Shown piece after piece: positions 41,331 to 49,356 of a stretch of 64,000 bases of DNA. Numbering within the stretch: position 1 is the stretch's first letter; every line of letters starts with the position of its first letter. The translations under genes were made by a program, and so were the position numbers. The stretch spans positions 2,356,001-2,420,000 of the forward strand of contig NZ_CP088298.1 in the NCBI RefSeq assembly GCF_021117425.1, in the 5' to 3' direction. Source of the DNA: Brevibacterium zhoupengii (GTDB taxonomy: Bacteria > Actinomycetota > Actinomycetes > Actinomycetales > Brevibacteriaceae). The notes under the pieces are model-generated. The model saw only the letters and a program-made list of their open reading frames with translations. It ran no database searches and had not been told where the DNA came from.

Positions 41331-42682
41331 CACGCACCCACCATGTTCTGTCCGCACACGCGCAGTGTCGAACCGTTGATGCCCCTGGCCCCCGCCGAGG
41401 CGAGGAAGCCGATGGTCTCGGCCACGTCGACAGGGTGTCCTCCCTGCTGGAGGCTGGAGAGTCTGCGGGCGACCTGCCGGGTCAACGCCGGCATCTTGGC
41501 GGTCATATCGGTTTCGATGAAGCCAGGCGCCACAGCGTTGATCGTGCCGCCGAGCTTCGCGAAATCCGACGCCGAGGCGGCTGTGAGTCCGATGACCCCG
41601 GCCTTCGACGTCGCATAGTTCGTCTGCCCGCGGTTGCCCGCGATCCCCGAGGTCGAGGCCAATGACACGACCTGAGCACCCTCAGCGAAGAGCCCCTTGG
41701 TCTGCAGGTGGGCGTTGATCCGGGCCTGGGAGGCGATGTTGACGGCGATGACGGAGTTCCATCGGGAGGCATCCATGTTCGCCAGCATCTTGTCGCGAGT
41801 GATTCCGGCGTTGTGCACGAGGATGTCGACCGGTCCGCCGACAGCGTCGGCGATCTTCTCCGCCGCGGTGTCAGTGGTGATGTCCAGCTGGAGGGACCTG
41901 CCGCCGACTTCGTTCATCACCTCGGCCAGGGCCTGCCCGGCCTGGGGCATGTCGACGCCGATGACATGGGCCCCGTCGCGGGCCAGGTTGCGTGCGATCG
42001 CAGCGCCGATCCCTCGGGCGGCACCGGTGACCACGGCGGTGCGCCCGGCCAGCGGCCCAGCATCTCCGGTGGACAGGAATTCCTTCATCCCGACCGGTGT
42101 ACCGGCCTGAGTCGAGACGGTGATGAACTGTCCCGAGACATACGCTGATTTGCCGGAGAGTAGGAACCACAGCGCGGTGGCCACGGAGGGCGCCTGGACA
42201 TCCACGCCGTCGAGGAGGATGCCGTTGGCGGTCGCTCCGCTGCGCATCTCGTGAGCCATCGACCGTGTCAGGCCGGTGATCCCCTGAGTCGCTGCCGCCA
42301 GCTCCGGGCTCTGTTGCTCAGGGTTGGGGGCTGCTGACACTGTGATGACGCGACCGCAGCGGGCCAGTGATCGCAGTGCCGTTCCGACCTCGAGCACGGT
42401 TTCTGACAGGTCTCCAGGGGCTGATGCCTCATCGAAGACGGCGATGATGGCTCGCAGGGACTCCCCCGAACTGGCATGGCGCCGAACTTCCAGGCCGTTG
42501 CTGAGCAGCAGATCCGCCAGCTTCTGTGCCTCTGGTCCGGAGCCGAGGACGAGGACCGGTTTCCGGTGGTAGTCCGCAGGGGTCGAGTCGAAGCGATGCA
42601 GTTCGACCGGCTGGGGCAGGCCGAGGGTCTTCGCGACCTGCTTCAGTGGGCCGTTTACCAGGCCGAGGTAGGTGTCTTTCAT
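41330..42682 (-). CDS. High-molecular-weight 3-oxoacyl-thioester reductase (FabG4-like)
   Basis: The 450-residue protein has an N-terminal Rossmann/flavodoxin-like domain (about 1-215) that lacks the SDR catalytic residues. A complete C-terminal SDR domain follows, with TGAARGIGAAIARNLA, NAGITRDKMLANM, SLASTSGIAG and YATSKAG (Tyr-x3-Lys). The length and architecture match mycobacterial FabG4 (Rv0242c). It would reduce 3-oxoacyl-CoA with NAD(P)H. The ATG at 42682 overlaps the thiolase stop (ATGA). Confidence 0.92.
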   Translation of the reverse strand: MKDTYLGLVNGPLKQVAKTLGLPQPVELHRFDSTPADYHRKPVLVLGSGPEAQKLADLLLSNGLEVRRHASSGESLRAIIAVFDEASAPGDLSETVLEVGTALRSLARCGRVITVSAAPNPEQQSPELAAATQGITGLTRSMAHEMRSGATANGILLDGVDVQAPSVATALWFLLSGKSAYVSGQFITVSTQAGTPVGMKEFLSTGDAGPLAGRTAVVTGAARGIGAAIARNLARDGAHVIGVDMPQAGQALAEVMNEVGGRSLQLDITTDTAAEKIADAVGGPVDILVHNAGITRDKMLANMDASRWNSVIAVNIASQARINAHLQTKGLFAEGAQVVSLASTSGIAGNRGQTNYATSKAGVIGLTAASASDFAKLGGTINAVAPGFIETDMTAKMPALTRQVARRLSSLQQGGHPVDVAETIGFLASAGARGINGSTLRVCGQNMVGA

Positions 42683-43968
42683 GCTGCCTCCACAATCGCG
42701 GTGAGTCCCTGGCCGCCTGCTGCGCAGATCGAGACCAGCGACCTCTTCTTGCCTGTGAGCTTGAGGTACTTCGCGGTGGAGGCGATGATGCGTCCACCGG
42801 TCGCTGCGAACGGGTGTCCCGCGGCGAGGCTCGAGCCCAAGGGGTTGAGCTTGTTCCGGTCGATGGATCCCAGTGCCCCGTCGAGGCCGGCCTTCTCGCG
42901 GCAGAACTTCTCCGATTCCCATGCCGCCAGGTGGCTGAGCACGGTCGAGGCGAATGCCTCGTGGATCTCGAAGACATCGAAGTCCTCGAAGGTCAGACCG
43001 TTGCGGGCCAGCAGGCGCGGGACCGCGTAGGCCGGAGCCATGAGCAGGCCCTCGGCTCCATCGACGAAGTCGACTGCCGCGGCTTCGGCGTCGACGAGGC
43101 GAGCCAGTGGTGTGAAGCCGTGCGCGCGTGCCCAGTCTTCGCTGCCGAGCAGGACGGAGGAGGCTCCGTCTGTCAGCGGCGTCGAGTTGCCGGCCGTCAT
43201 CGTGGCTGGAGTGTTCAGCTTCTTGCCGAAGACAGGCGAGAGCTTGGCCAAGGATTCGGCGGAGGAATCCGCCCGCATGTTCGTGTCCCGGCTGACGCCG
43301 AGGTACGGAGTAGAAAGGTCATCGAAGAAGCCTTCGTCCCAAGCGCGGGCGAGGTTGTGGTGCGAGGCCAGAGCCAGAGCGTCTTGAGCCTCGCGGGTGA
43401 TCTTCCACTCGGCGGTGGTGATCGCCTGATGCTCGCCCATGCTCATTCCGGTGCGCGGCTCGGCTGTCGACGGAGCCTGCGGAGCCAGGTAGGCGGGGCG
43501 GATCTGGGCGGCGATCTTCGCCCGCTGGGCCAGGGTCTTGGCCCGTGTGAGTTCGAGCAGGATCTCACGCATCGAATCGTTGACGACGATCGGCGCGTCC
43601 GACGCGGAGTCCACGCCCGATGCGATGCCCGACTCGAGCTGACCGGCATTGATCTTGTTGTTGAGGCTGACCACGGTCTCGAGGCCCGTGGCGCAGGCCT
43701 GTCCGACGTCGAACGCCGGAGTCGTCGGCGACAGGGCGGAGCCGAGCACCGCCTCACGGGTCAGATTGAAGTCCTTCGAATGCTTCAGGACAGCACCGCC
43801 TGCGACTTCACCGATGCTCTCTCCGGCGAGGCCGAAGCGGGCCACGAGCCCGTCGAGGGCGCTCGTGAGCATATCGAGGTTGCTTGCTTTGGAGTACTGC
43901 TTGTTCGAACGAGCGAACGGAATGCGGTTGCCGCCGAGGATGACAGCGCGCTGAGTGGGAGTGGACAT
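42679..43968 (-). CDS. Acetyl-CoA acetyltransferase / 3-ketoacyl-CoA thiolase (FadA2-like)
   Basis: The 429-residue thiolase has the acyl-accepting Cys in GQACATGLE (about residue 92), HEAFAS with the catalytic His, NPLGSSLAAGHPFAATGGR and the C-terminal CAAGGQG. It cleaves or forms 3-ketoacyl-CoA. The ATG at 43968 has GGAGG upstream at good spacing; GTG at 43974 is less likely. It opens the thiolase-FabG4-MaoC operon, divergent from the TetR gene and sharing its operator. Confidence 0.93.
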   Translation of the reverse strand: MSTPTQRAVILGGNRIPFARSNKQYSKASNLDMLTSALDGLVARFGLAGESIGEVAGGAVLKHSKDFNLTREAVLGSALSPTTPAFDVGQACATGLETVVSLNNKINAGQLESGIASGVDSASDAPIVVNDSMREILLELTRAKTLAQRAKIAAQIRPAYLAPQAPSTAEPRTGMSMGEHQAITTAEWKITREAQDALALASHHNLARAWDEGFFDDLSTPYLGVSRDTNMRADSSAESLAKLSPVFGKKLNTPATMTAGNSTPLTDGASSVLLGSEDWARAHGFTPLARLVDAEAAAVDFVDGAEGLLMAPAYAVPRLLARNGLTFEDFDVFEIHEAFASTVLSHLAAWESEKFCREKAGLDGALGSIDRNKLNPLGSSLAAGHPFAATGGRIIASTAKYLKLTGKKRSLVSICAAGGQGLTAIVEAA

Positions 43969-43995
43969 TTGCACCTCCGGTATATGGATTTAACT

Positions 43996-44026
43996 GTTAC
44001 AGACAGTACCTGATACCGTCTGTCAC
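43996..44026. promoter_or_regulatory. Palindromic TetR operator overlapping the tetR promoter
   Basis: GTTACAGACAGTA (43996-44008) and TACCGTCTGTCAC (44014-44026) form inverted repeats matching at 11 of 13 positions around a five-base centre. TACCGT (44014-44019) also serves as a -10 box seven bases before the tetR ATG (leaderless). Binding would repress both the regulator/dehydrogenase and the thiolase operons. Confidence 0.7.
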
Positions 44027-44614
44027 ATGAAATCGCTCACAGATGGTCGGTCCACTCGGTGGCAGCAGCATCGCGACCTCAGGCGCCGAGAACTGCTGCG
44101 TGCCGTCCGGCATGTCGTCGACGAGCACGGAGACGAGCTCTCGATGGAGCAGATCTCAGAGCATTCGGGCACCACCAAGTCCGTGCTCTACAGGTACTTC
44201 ACGGATCGAGCGGGACTGCAGGCGGCAATGGGCGAATGGGCGATGGATGTCATCGCCAAGTCACTCGATGACGCCACCGCAGCCTCGGCGCAGGATGCAC
44301 TCACCAAGATGATCCATGCCTTTGTTGCGCTCGCCGCAGAATCACCGAATATCTACCGATTCTGCGATACGGCAGTCAACCGTTTCGCACCGACGGAGAC
44401 TGGCGGGTTCTTCAACTCGATCGCCAGCCTCCTAGCCGATCGGCTATCCCTGGAAGGTACACAGGGACGCCTCTGGGCAGCAGGTGCGATTGGATTCGTG
44501 CGTGCCGCGACCGAAAGCTGGCTGGCCGATCCCAGCCGCCCCGATGAATTCGCCACCGCAATCAGTCAATGGCTCTGGGCCTCGTTGCCCGCAAAACTAG
44601 GAGTAGACGAATGA
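44027..44614 (+). CDS. TetR-family transcriptional regulator
   Basis: The 195-residue protein has an N-terminal HTH (LRRRELLRAVRHVVDEHGDELSMEQISEHSGTTKSVLYRYFTDRAGL) and a helical ligand-binding domain. It probably controls the flanking fatty-acid genes, with an acyl-CoA as a plausible ligand. Its stop overlaps the acyl-CoA dehydrogenase ATG (ATGA), so the two are one operon. Confidence 0.9.
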   Translation: MKSLTDGRSTRWQQHRDLRRRELLRAVRHVVDEHGDELSMEQISEHSGTTKSVLYRYFTDRAGLQAAMGEWAMDVIAKSLDDATAASAQDALTKMIHAFVALAAESPNIYRFCDTAVNRFAPTETGGFFNSIASLLADRLSLEGTQGRLWAAGAIGFVRAATESWLADPSRPDEFATAISQWLWASLPAKLGVDE

Positions 44615-46677
44615 AGCTTTCCCTTGATCCACAGGCGATCAACAACGCCCTCGACGGCCAGTGGGCGGAGGCTCGGCGTCAGGGCAGGACCCTGGCACTC
44701 GAAGAGATCACGCATGAAGATCCTGCCGATGATCTCGAGACCACGCGGGCGAAGACGCTTGCCGGGGTCGAACTCATGGCCGACACCGGGCTGCCGATGG
44801 TGGCGTTGCCGCCATCACTCGGCGGCCGCAACCAACATGCGACCAACATCGCCAGCTTCGAGGAGACCGTCACAGCCTCACCCAGCCTGCAGGTCAAGGC
44901 CGGCGTCCAGTTCGGACTCTTCGGCGGGGCGATCCTGCACCTGGGCAATCCCGAACAGCACGACGCGTGGCTGGTCGCCGCACAGACGGGCAAGCTGCTG
45001 GGATCGTTCGCGATGACCGAGATCGGTCACGGCTCAGATGTGGCTGCGGTCGGCACCACGGCGACCTACGAGGTCGAGAAGGGCGAGTTCGTCATCGACA
45101 CCCCCTTCCGTGCCGCGACGAAGGAATACATCGGCAACGCCGCTCGTGATGCTCATGCCGCGGTGGTCTTCGCCCAGCTCATCACCAATGGCGTCAACCA
45201 CGGTGTCCACGCGTTCTTCGTCCCGATCCGCGACGAAGATGGCACCGTCCTCCCGGGAATCAGCATCGAAGATGACGGCTACAAGGGTGGCCTCAAAGGC
45301 GTCGACAACGGGCGGATCGTCTTCGAGCAGGTCCGGATTCCTCGCTTCAATCTGCTCGATCGCTACGGCGCCGTGGACGCTGCAGGGAAGTACACCTCCC
45401 CCATCGACTCCCCCGGACGCCGCTTCTTCACCATGCTGGGGACCCTTGTCCAGGGTCGTGTCTCCCTCGACGGAGCGGCCATCGTGGCGTCGAAGCTGGC
45501 ACTGGACATCGCCGTGCGCTACGGGCTCGAACGCAAGCAGTTCACCACGGTCGATGACATCAACGAGACCACCCTGCTGGACTACCAGCAGCACCAGCGC
45601 CGTCTCATGCCGGCCATCGCCTCTGTCTACGCCTCGGCCTTCGCCCACGAGAAGCTGCTCAATTCGTTTGAAGAGGTCTTCTCAGGAGCCGACGAGAGTG
45701 AAGAGAACCGGGCCCTGCTCGAAACCCGTGCCGCGGCATTCAAAGCCGACACGACCTGGATGGCCCTCGACGTCATCCAGGAATGCCGGGAAGCGTGCGG
45801 CGGTGCCGGTTACATGGCCGAGAACCGTCTGGTGGGACTGCGCGCCGACCTCGACATCTATGCCACGTTCGAAGGTGACAACACCGTGCTCCTGCAGCTG
45901 GCAGCCAAGCGTCTCCTCGGCGACTATGCGAAGGAATTCGCCAATATCGACGTCGGCGGGGCCGCCCGCTACATCGGCACCCAAGCAGCCGAGCACACGC
46001 TCTACCGGACCGGACTGGCAAATGCGGGACTGGCCATCTCCGATGTCTTCACCCCCAACCTCGGCGAGAAGCGGATCCGCTCCGGACGTCTGCAGCGTTC
46101 ACTGCTGGAGACCAGGCTCGAAGTCATGGTCTCCGGTCTCGCGCAGGCGCTGCGCCCGGCGATGAAGATGTCGGCCGCAGACGCCGCTGACCTGTTCAAC
46201 TCCAATCAGCATGAGTTCATCGAGATGGCTCGTGCCTACGTTGAGCTGGAGAAGTGGAAGGCTCTCGACGAAGCGATGAGGGAGCAGCAGGACCCGGACC
46301 AGAACAAACTGTTCCGGCGTCTGCGCGATACGTACGGTCTCAGCCTCATTGAGAAGCATGTGGGCTGGCACCTGATGTACGGTCGCCTGCCGATGCTGCG
46401 TGCCCGTCAGCTCAACGAGACGCTCAACCGCCTGTGCGCGAAGCTCTCGGCCAATGCCCTGGATCTGGTGGACGCGTTCGGCTACGGCGATGATCACCGT
46501 CGTGCCACGATCTCGACCGGCGTTGAGGCCGAGCGACAGGACGAAGCCGCAGACTACTACCGTCACTCCCGTGCCCAGGAGGACTATGCGGTGCCGGAGA
46601 AGCAGCTGCGTAAGGCCGAGAAGGCAGCGAAGAAAGCCGCCGAGAAGGATGCTCGCAAAGCGAAGGCTGGAAAATAG
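44611..46677 (+). CDS. Acyl-CoA dehydrogenase/oxidase
   Basis: The 688-residue flavoprotein resembles acyl-CoA oxidases in length and motifs: FAMTEIGHGSDVAAVGTTATY (FAD-binding strand), FFTMLGTLVQGRVSLDGAAI, CREACGGAGYMAENRLVGLRADLDIYATFEGDNTVLL with the likely catalytic Glu, and an ACOX-type C-terminal domain. It ends in a Lys/Ala-rich tail. It would oxidise acyl-CoA to enoyl-CoA; whether electrons go to oxygen or a flavoprotein cannot be told. In M. tuberculosis the equivalent position holds fadE5. TAGGAG precedes the ATG. Confidence 0.9.
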   Translation: MKLSLDPQAINNALDGQWAEARRQGRTLALEEITHEDPADDLETTRAKTLAGVELMADTGLPMVALPPSLGGRNQHATNIASFEETVTASPSLQVKAGVQFGLFGGAILHLGNPEQHDAWLVAAQTGKLLGSFAMTEIGHGSDVAAVGTTATYEVEKGEFVIDTPFRAATKEYIGNAARDAHAAVVFAQLITNGVNHGVHAFFVPIRDEDGTVLPGISIEDDGYKGGLKGVDNGRIVFEQVRIPRFNLLDRYGAVDAAGKYTSPIDSPGRRFFTMLGTLVQGRVSLDGAAIVASKLALDIAVRYGLERKQFTTVDDINETTLLDYQQHQRRLMPAIASVYASAFAHEKLLNSFEEVFSGADESEENRALLETRAAAFKADTTWMALDVIQECREACGGAGYMAENRLVGLRADLDIYATFEGDNTVLLQLAAKRLLGDYAKEFANIDVGGAARYIGTQAAEHTLYRTGLANAGLAISDVFTPNLGEKRIRSGRLQRSLLETRLEVMVSGLAQALRPAMKMSAADAADLFNSNQHEFIEMARAYVELEKWKALDEAMREQQDPDQNKLFRRLRDTYGLSLIEKHVGWHLMYGRLPMLRARQLNETLNRLCAKLSANALDLVDAFGYGDDHRRATISTGVEAERQDEAADYYRHSRAQEDYAVPEKQLRKAEKAAKKAAEKDARKAKAGK

Positions 46678-46728
46678 AAGTCATCACTGCCAGTGAGTTC
46701 TGTTAGGCAGTGAGTCCGGAAAGTCAGT

Positions 46729-46766
46729 GAGAGGGCCGTGCGGCGAATCAGCCGCACGGCCCTCTC
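46729..46766. terminator. Bidirectional terminator between acyl-CoA dehydrogenase and metX
   Basis: GAGAGGGCCGTGCGGC and GCCGCACGGCCCTCTC form a perfect 16-bp stem with a six-base loop, between convergent genes. Confidence 0.85.
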
Positions 46767-46820
46767 ATATGTGTTGTGCCCGGCGTGTCGTGCCCGGGGC
46801 AGCTATCAGTGTCTGAGCAG

Positions 46821-47855
46821 TCAGGCGTTGAGGAAGTTCCTGAGTGTCGTCGAGACTGCCTCAGTTTCAGTGAGAAAGCCGTCATGGCCGACGCCGGAGT
46901 CGATGACGTGATGGGTCACGTTTCCGGGCAGGCTCTGCGCGAGGAGTTCGACCTGCGCGGGCGGGAACAGTCGATCCGAGGAGACCGAGACGACGAGGTT
47001 GTCGGTGCAGCTTTCGGCCAGTGCAGTCGTCAGGTCGTGGGAGCGACCTATGCGCACATCGTGGTCTCGCAGTGCACGGGAGAGCACGACGTAGCTGTGC
47101 GGGTCGAACCGGGCGGTGAGCTTCTTCGCCTGGTGGTCGAGGTACGAGGTGACTTCGTAGTAGTCAGGCGATCGACGGCGCCGGGAGAATCGGTTGTTGA
47201 GGTCGACATCGTTGCGGTACGTCAGGTGGGCGATCTGGCGTGCCAGACCCAGCCCCTGTGCGGGGAAGGCACCGACCGCGGTGTAGTCACCGGAGTAGTA
47301 GTCGGGGTCAAGCTCGATCGCGCGTTCCTGCATCATCGCCCAGGCGATCTGATCGGCTTCGCAGAAGGCCGGTGCTGCGATGATTGCGCACTTCTTCACC
47401 TTGCGTCTGTCAAGGAGTGCGAATTCGAGGGCTCTGGCTCCGCCCATCGAACCGCCGATGACGGCATGCCAGGAGTCGATGCCGAGGATCTGAGTGAGAT
47501 TGTGTTCCAGGCGGGCCATATCGCGGATGGTGACCTGAGGAAATCTGGATCCATAGGGCAGTCCGTCATCATAGACAGACTGCGGTCCGGTGGTTCCCGA
47601 GCATCCGCCGAGCGAATTCGCACACACTACGAAGTATTTCTCGGTGTCGATCGCCTCGCCCGGACCGACGATCCCTGCCCACCATTCGGTGACGCTGGTG
47701 TCGCCGGTCAGGGCGTGTTCGATCAGGATCGCATTGCTGCGGTCCGAGTTGAGTGTGCCGAAGGTCTCATAGGCGACTTCGACAGTTCCGAACGTGTGTC
47801 CGGATTCTGTGACGAAGCCCAGGATTCGCTCGACGGAAGTGCTCTGGGTGGTCAT
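46821..47855 (-). CDS. metX: Homoserine O-acetyltransferase MetX
   Basis: The 344-residue alpha/beta hydrolase acetylates homoserine with acetyl-CoA, the first committed step of methionine synthesis. The oxyanion segment LTGDTSV, the nucleophile elbow GGSMGG (Ser), and the Asp (SVSSDRLFPP) and His (GVGHDGFL) of the triad are all present. It begins one base after the metY stop (TGACATG), so the two are coupled. Confidence 0.94.
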   Translation of the reverse strand: MTTQSTSVERILGFVTESGHTFGTVEVAYETFGTLNSDRSNAILIEHALTGDTSVTEWWAGIVGPGEAIDTEKYFVVCANSLGGCSGTTGPQSVYDDGLPYGSRFPQVTIRDMARLEHNLTQILGIDSWHAVIGGSMGGARALEFALLDRRKVKKCAIIAAPAFCEADQIAWAMMQERAIELDPDYYSGDYTAVGAFPAQGLGLARQIAHLTYRNDVDLNNRFSRRRRSPDYYEVTSYLDHQAKKLTARFDPHSYVVLSRALRDHDVRIGRSHDLTTALAESCTDNLVVSVSSDRLFPPAQVELLAQSLPGNVTHHVIDSGVGHDGFLTETEAVSTTLRNFLNA

Positions 47856-47856
47856 G

Positions 47857-49179
47857 TCAGGCGGCGGCCGATGCGATCGTTGCGGCAGCGGCGAAGCCCT
47901 TGTCGAGGTCGGCGATGATGTCGTCGCTGCCTTCGAGGCCCACGGACAGACGCACGAAGGCGGGGTTCACGCCAGCGGCGGCCTGTGCCTCTTCATTCAG
48001 CTGGGCATGGGTCGTCGAGGCAGGGTGGATGACCAGCGAGCGGACGTCGCCGATATTGGCCACGTGGGAGTGCAGTTCAAGCGCATCGACGAATGCCACG
48101 GCGGCGTCGAAGCCTCCGGCGATGTCGAAGCCGAGGACCGATCCGACACCATTGGGCAGGTACTTCTTGGCGTTGTCGTGCCAGGGGCTGGACTCGAGTC
48201 CGGCGAAGGCGACCCGGCTGACCTGTTCGTGGTTCTCGAGGTAGGAGGCGACCGTGTTCGCGTTCTCGACGTGGCGGTCGATGCGCAGGCTCAGGGTTTC
48301 GATTCCCTGGGCGATGAGGAATGCATTGAACGGGCTGACGGCCGGTCCGAGATCGCGCAGACCCTGCACACGGGCCTTGAGGCCGAAGGAGACGTTTGCG
48401 CCGAAGGCGGAGTCCGCGCCGAGGTCGCGAGCGTAGACCAGACCGTTGTAGGACTCATCCGGGGTGTTGAAGCCGGGGAACTTCTCCGGCTGTGTGCCAT
48501 AGTCGAAGTTTCCGCTGTCGACGACGACACCGGCAATTGAGTTGCCGTGTCCGCCGAGGTACTTGGTGGCCGAGTGGAGGACGACGTCGGCTCCGTGCTC
48601 GATCGGGCGCACCAGGTAGGGGGTGGCCAGGGTGTTGTCTGCAAAGAGCGGAACACCGGCCTCGTGGGCGATGTCAGCCACAGCGGCAATGTCGAGGACA
48701 TCGGAGCGGGGGTTAGAGACAACCTCGGCAAAGAAGAGCTTGGTGTTGTCCTGCGCTGCTGACTTCCAGGCGGCAAGGTCGTCGACGTCGACGAAGGTGG
48801 TCTCGATGCCCAGCTTGCGCAGGGTCACGTGAAGCAGGTTGTAGGTTCCGCCGTAGAGGCTGGAGCTGGCGACGATGTGGTCACCGGCCTCGGCGATGTT
48901 CGTGATCGCCAGCAGTGCTGCCGACTGACCTGAGGCCGTGAGCACGGCGTGGACGCCGCCTTCGAGGTCGGCGATGCGGTTCTCCACAACCTCGGTGGTC
49001 GGGTTGGTGATGCGGGTGTAGATGGGGCCGAGCTCGGCCAGGGCGAAGCGGTTCGCGGCCGTCTCATTGCTGTCGAAGACGAATGAGGTGGTCTGGTGGA
49101 TGGGCAGTGCGCGGGAGCCCGTGGCCGGGTCCGGTGTCTGGCCAGCATGGATCTGACGAGTTTCGAATGACTGGGTCAT
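47857..49179 (-). CDS. metY: O-acetylhomoserine sulfhydrylase MetY
   Basis: The 440-residue PLP enzyme of the Cys/Met metabolism family makes homocysteine from O-acetylhomoserine and sulfide. Features are RQIHAGQTPDPATGSRALPIHQTTSFVF, YTRITNPTTEVVENRIADLEGG, ALLAITNIAEAGDHIVASSSLYGGTYNL, and the PLP lysine in HSATKYLGGHG. AAGGAGACATC precedes the ATG at 49179; an upstream in-frame start (49245) lies in the leader. Confidence 0.94.
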   Translation of the reverse strand: MTQSFETRQIHAGQTPDPATGSRALPIHQTTSFVFDSNETAANRFALAELGPIYTRITNPTTEVVENRIADLEGGVHAVLTASGQSAALLAITNIAEAGDHIVASSSLYGGTYNLLHVTLRKLGIETTFVDVDDLAAWKSAAQDNTKLFFAEVVSNPRSDVLDIAAVADIAHEAGVPLFADNTLATPYLVRPIEHGADVVLHSATKYLGGHGNSIAGVVVDSGNFDYGTQPEKFPGFNTPDESYNGLVYARDLGADSAFGANVSFGLKARVQGLRDLGPAVSPFNAFLIAQGIETLSLRIDRHVENANTVASYLENHEQVSRVAFAGLESSPWHDNAKKYLPNGVGSVLGFDIAGGFDAAVAFVDALELHSHVANIGDVRSLVIHPASTTHAQLNEEAQAAAGVNPAFVRLSVGLEGSDDIIADLDKGFAAAATIASAAA

Positions 49180-49254
49180 GATGTCTCCTTCGGTTACGGC
49201 TGATTCGCCCGTGGTGGTCCGCGCGATTGTTTGTGGTGATGTCACTACTGTCTT

Positions 49255-49319
49255 CGACTCTCAGTCGCCGAGCATGCGATCTTGTCATGTTCATGTCACC
49301 TGGCGTCATGTTTCGTCAC
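49255..49319 (-). promoter_or_regulatory. Leader of metY with direct repeats and a short hairpin
   Basis: On the plus strand GTCATGTTCATGTCAC (49284-49299) and GTCATGTTTCGTCAC (49305-49319) start 21 bases apart, two helical turns. A CGACT/AGTCG hairpin lies at 49255-49267. The repeats are probably an operator for a methionine or sulfur regulator. The 177-base region between metY and dnaE2 holds no gene, and I see no SAM-riboswitch core. Confidence 0.35.
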
Positions 49320-49356
49320 ACCACCAGTTTTCGCAGCGGTCACACCGCTGGGCTCC

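Noticed and set aside
42526..44013. 495-codon open frame opposite the thiolase gene
   Set aside because: It is an antisense shadow of fadA2-like coding sequence caused by GC-biased third positions; composition is Arg/Gly/Ser-rich with no domain.
46776..47918. 380-codon open frame opposite metX
   Set aside because: Antisense shadow of metX; no family features.
49180..49356. SAM riboswitch upstream of metY
   Set aside because: No recognisable SAM-I or SAM-IV core was found by eye; only short hairpins and direct repeats are visible. A covariance-model search would decide.
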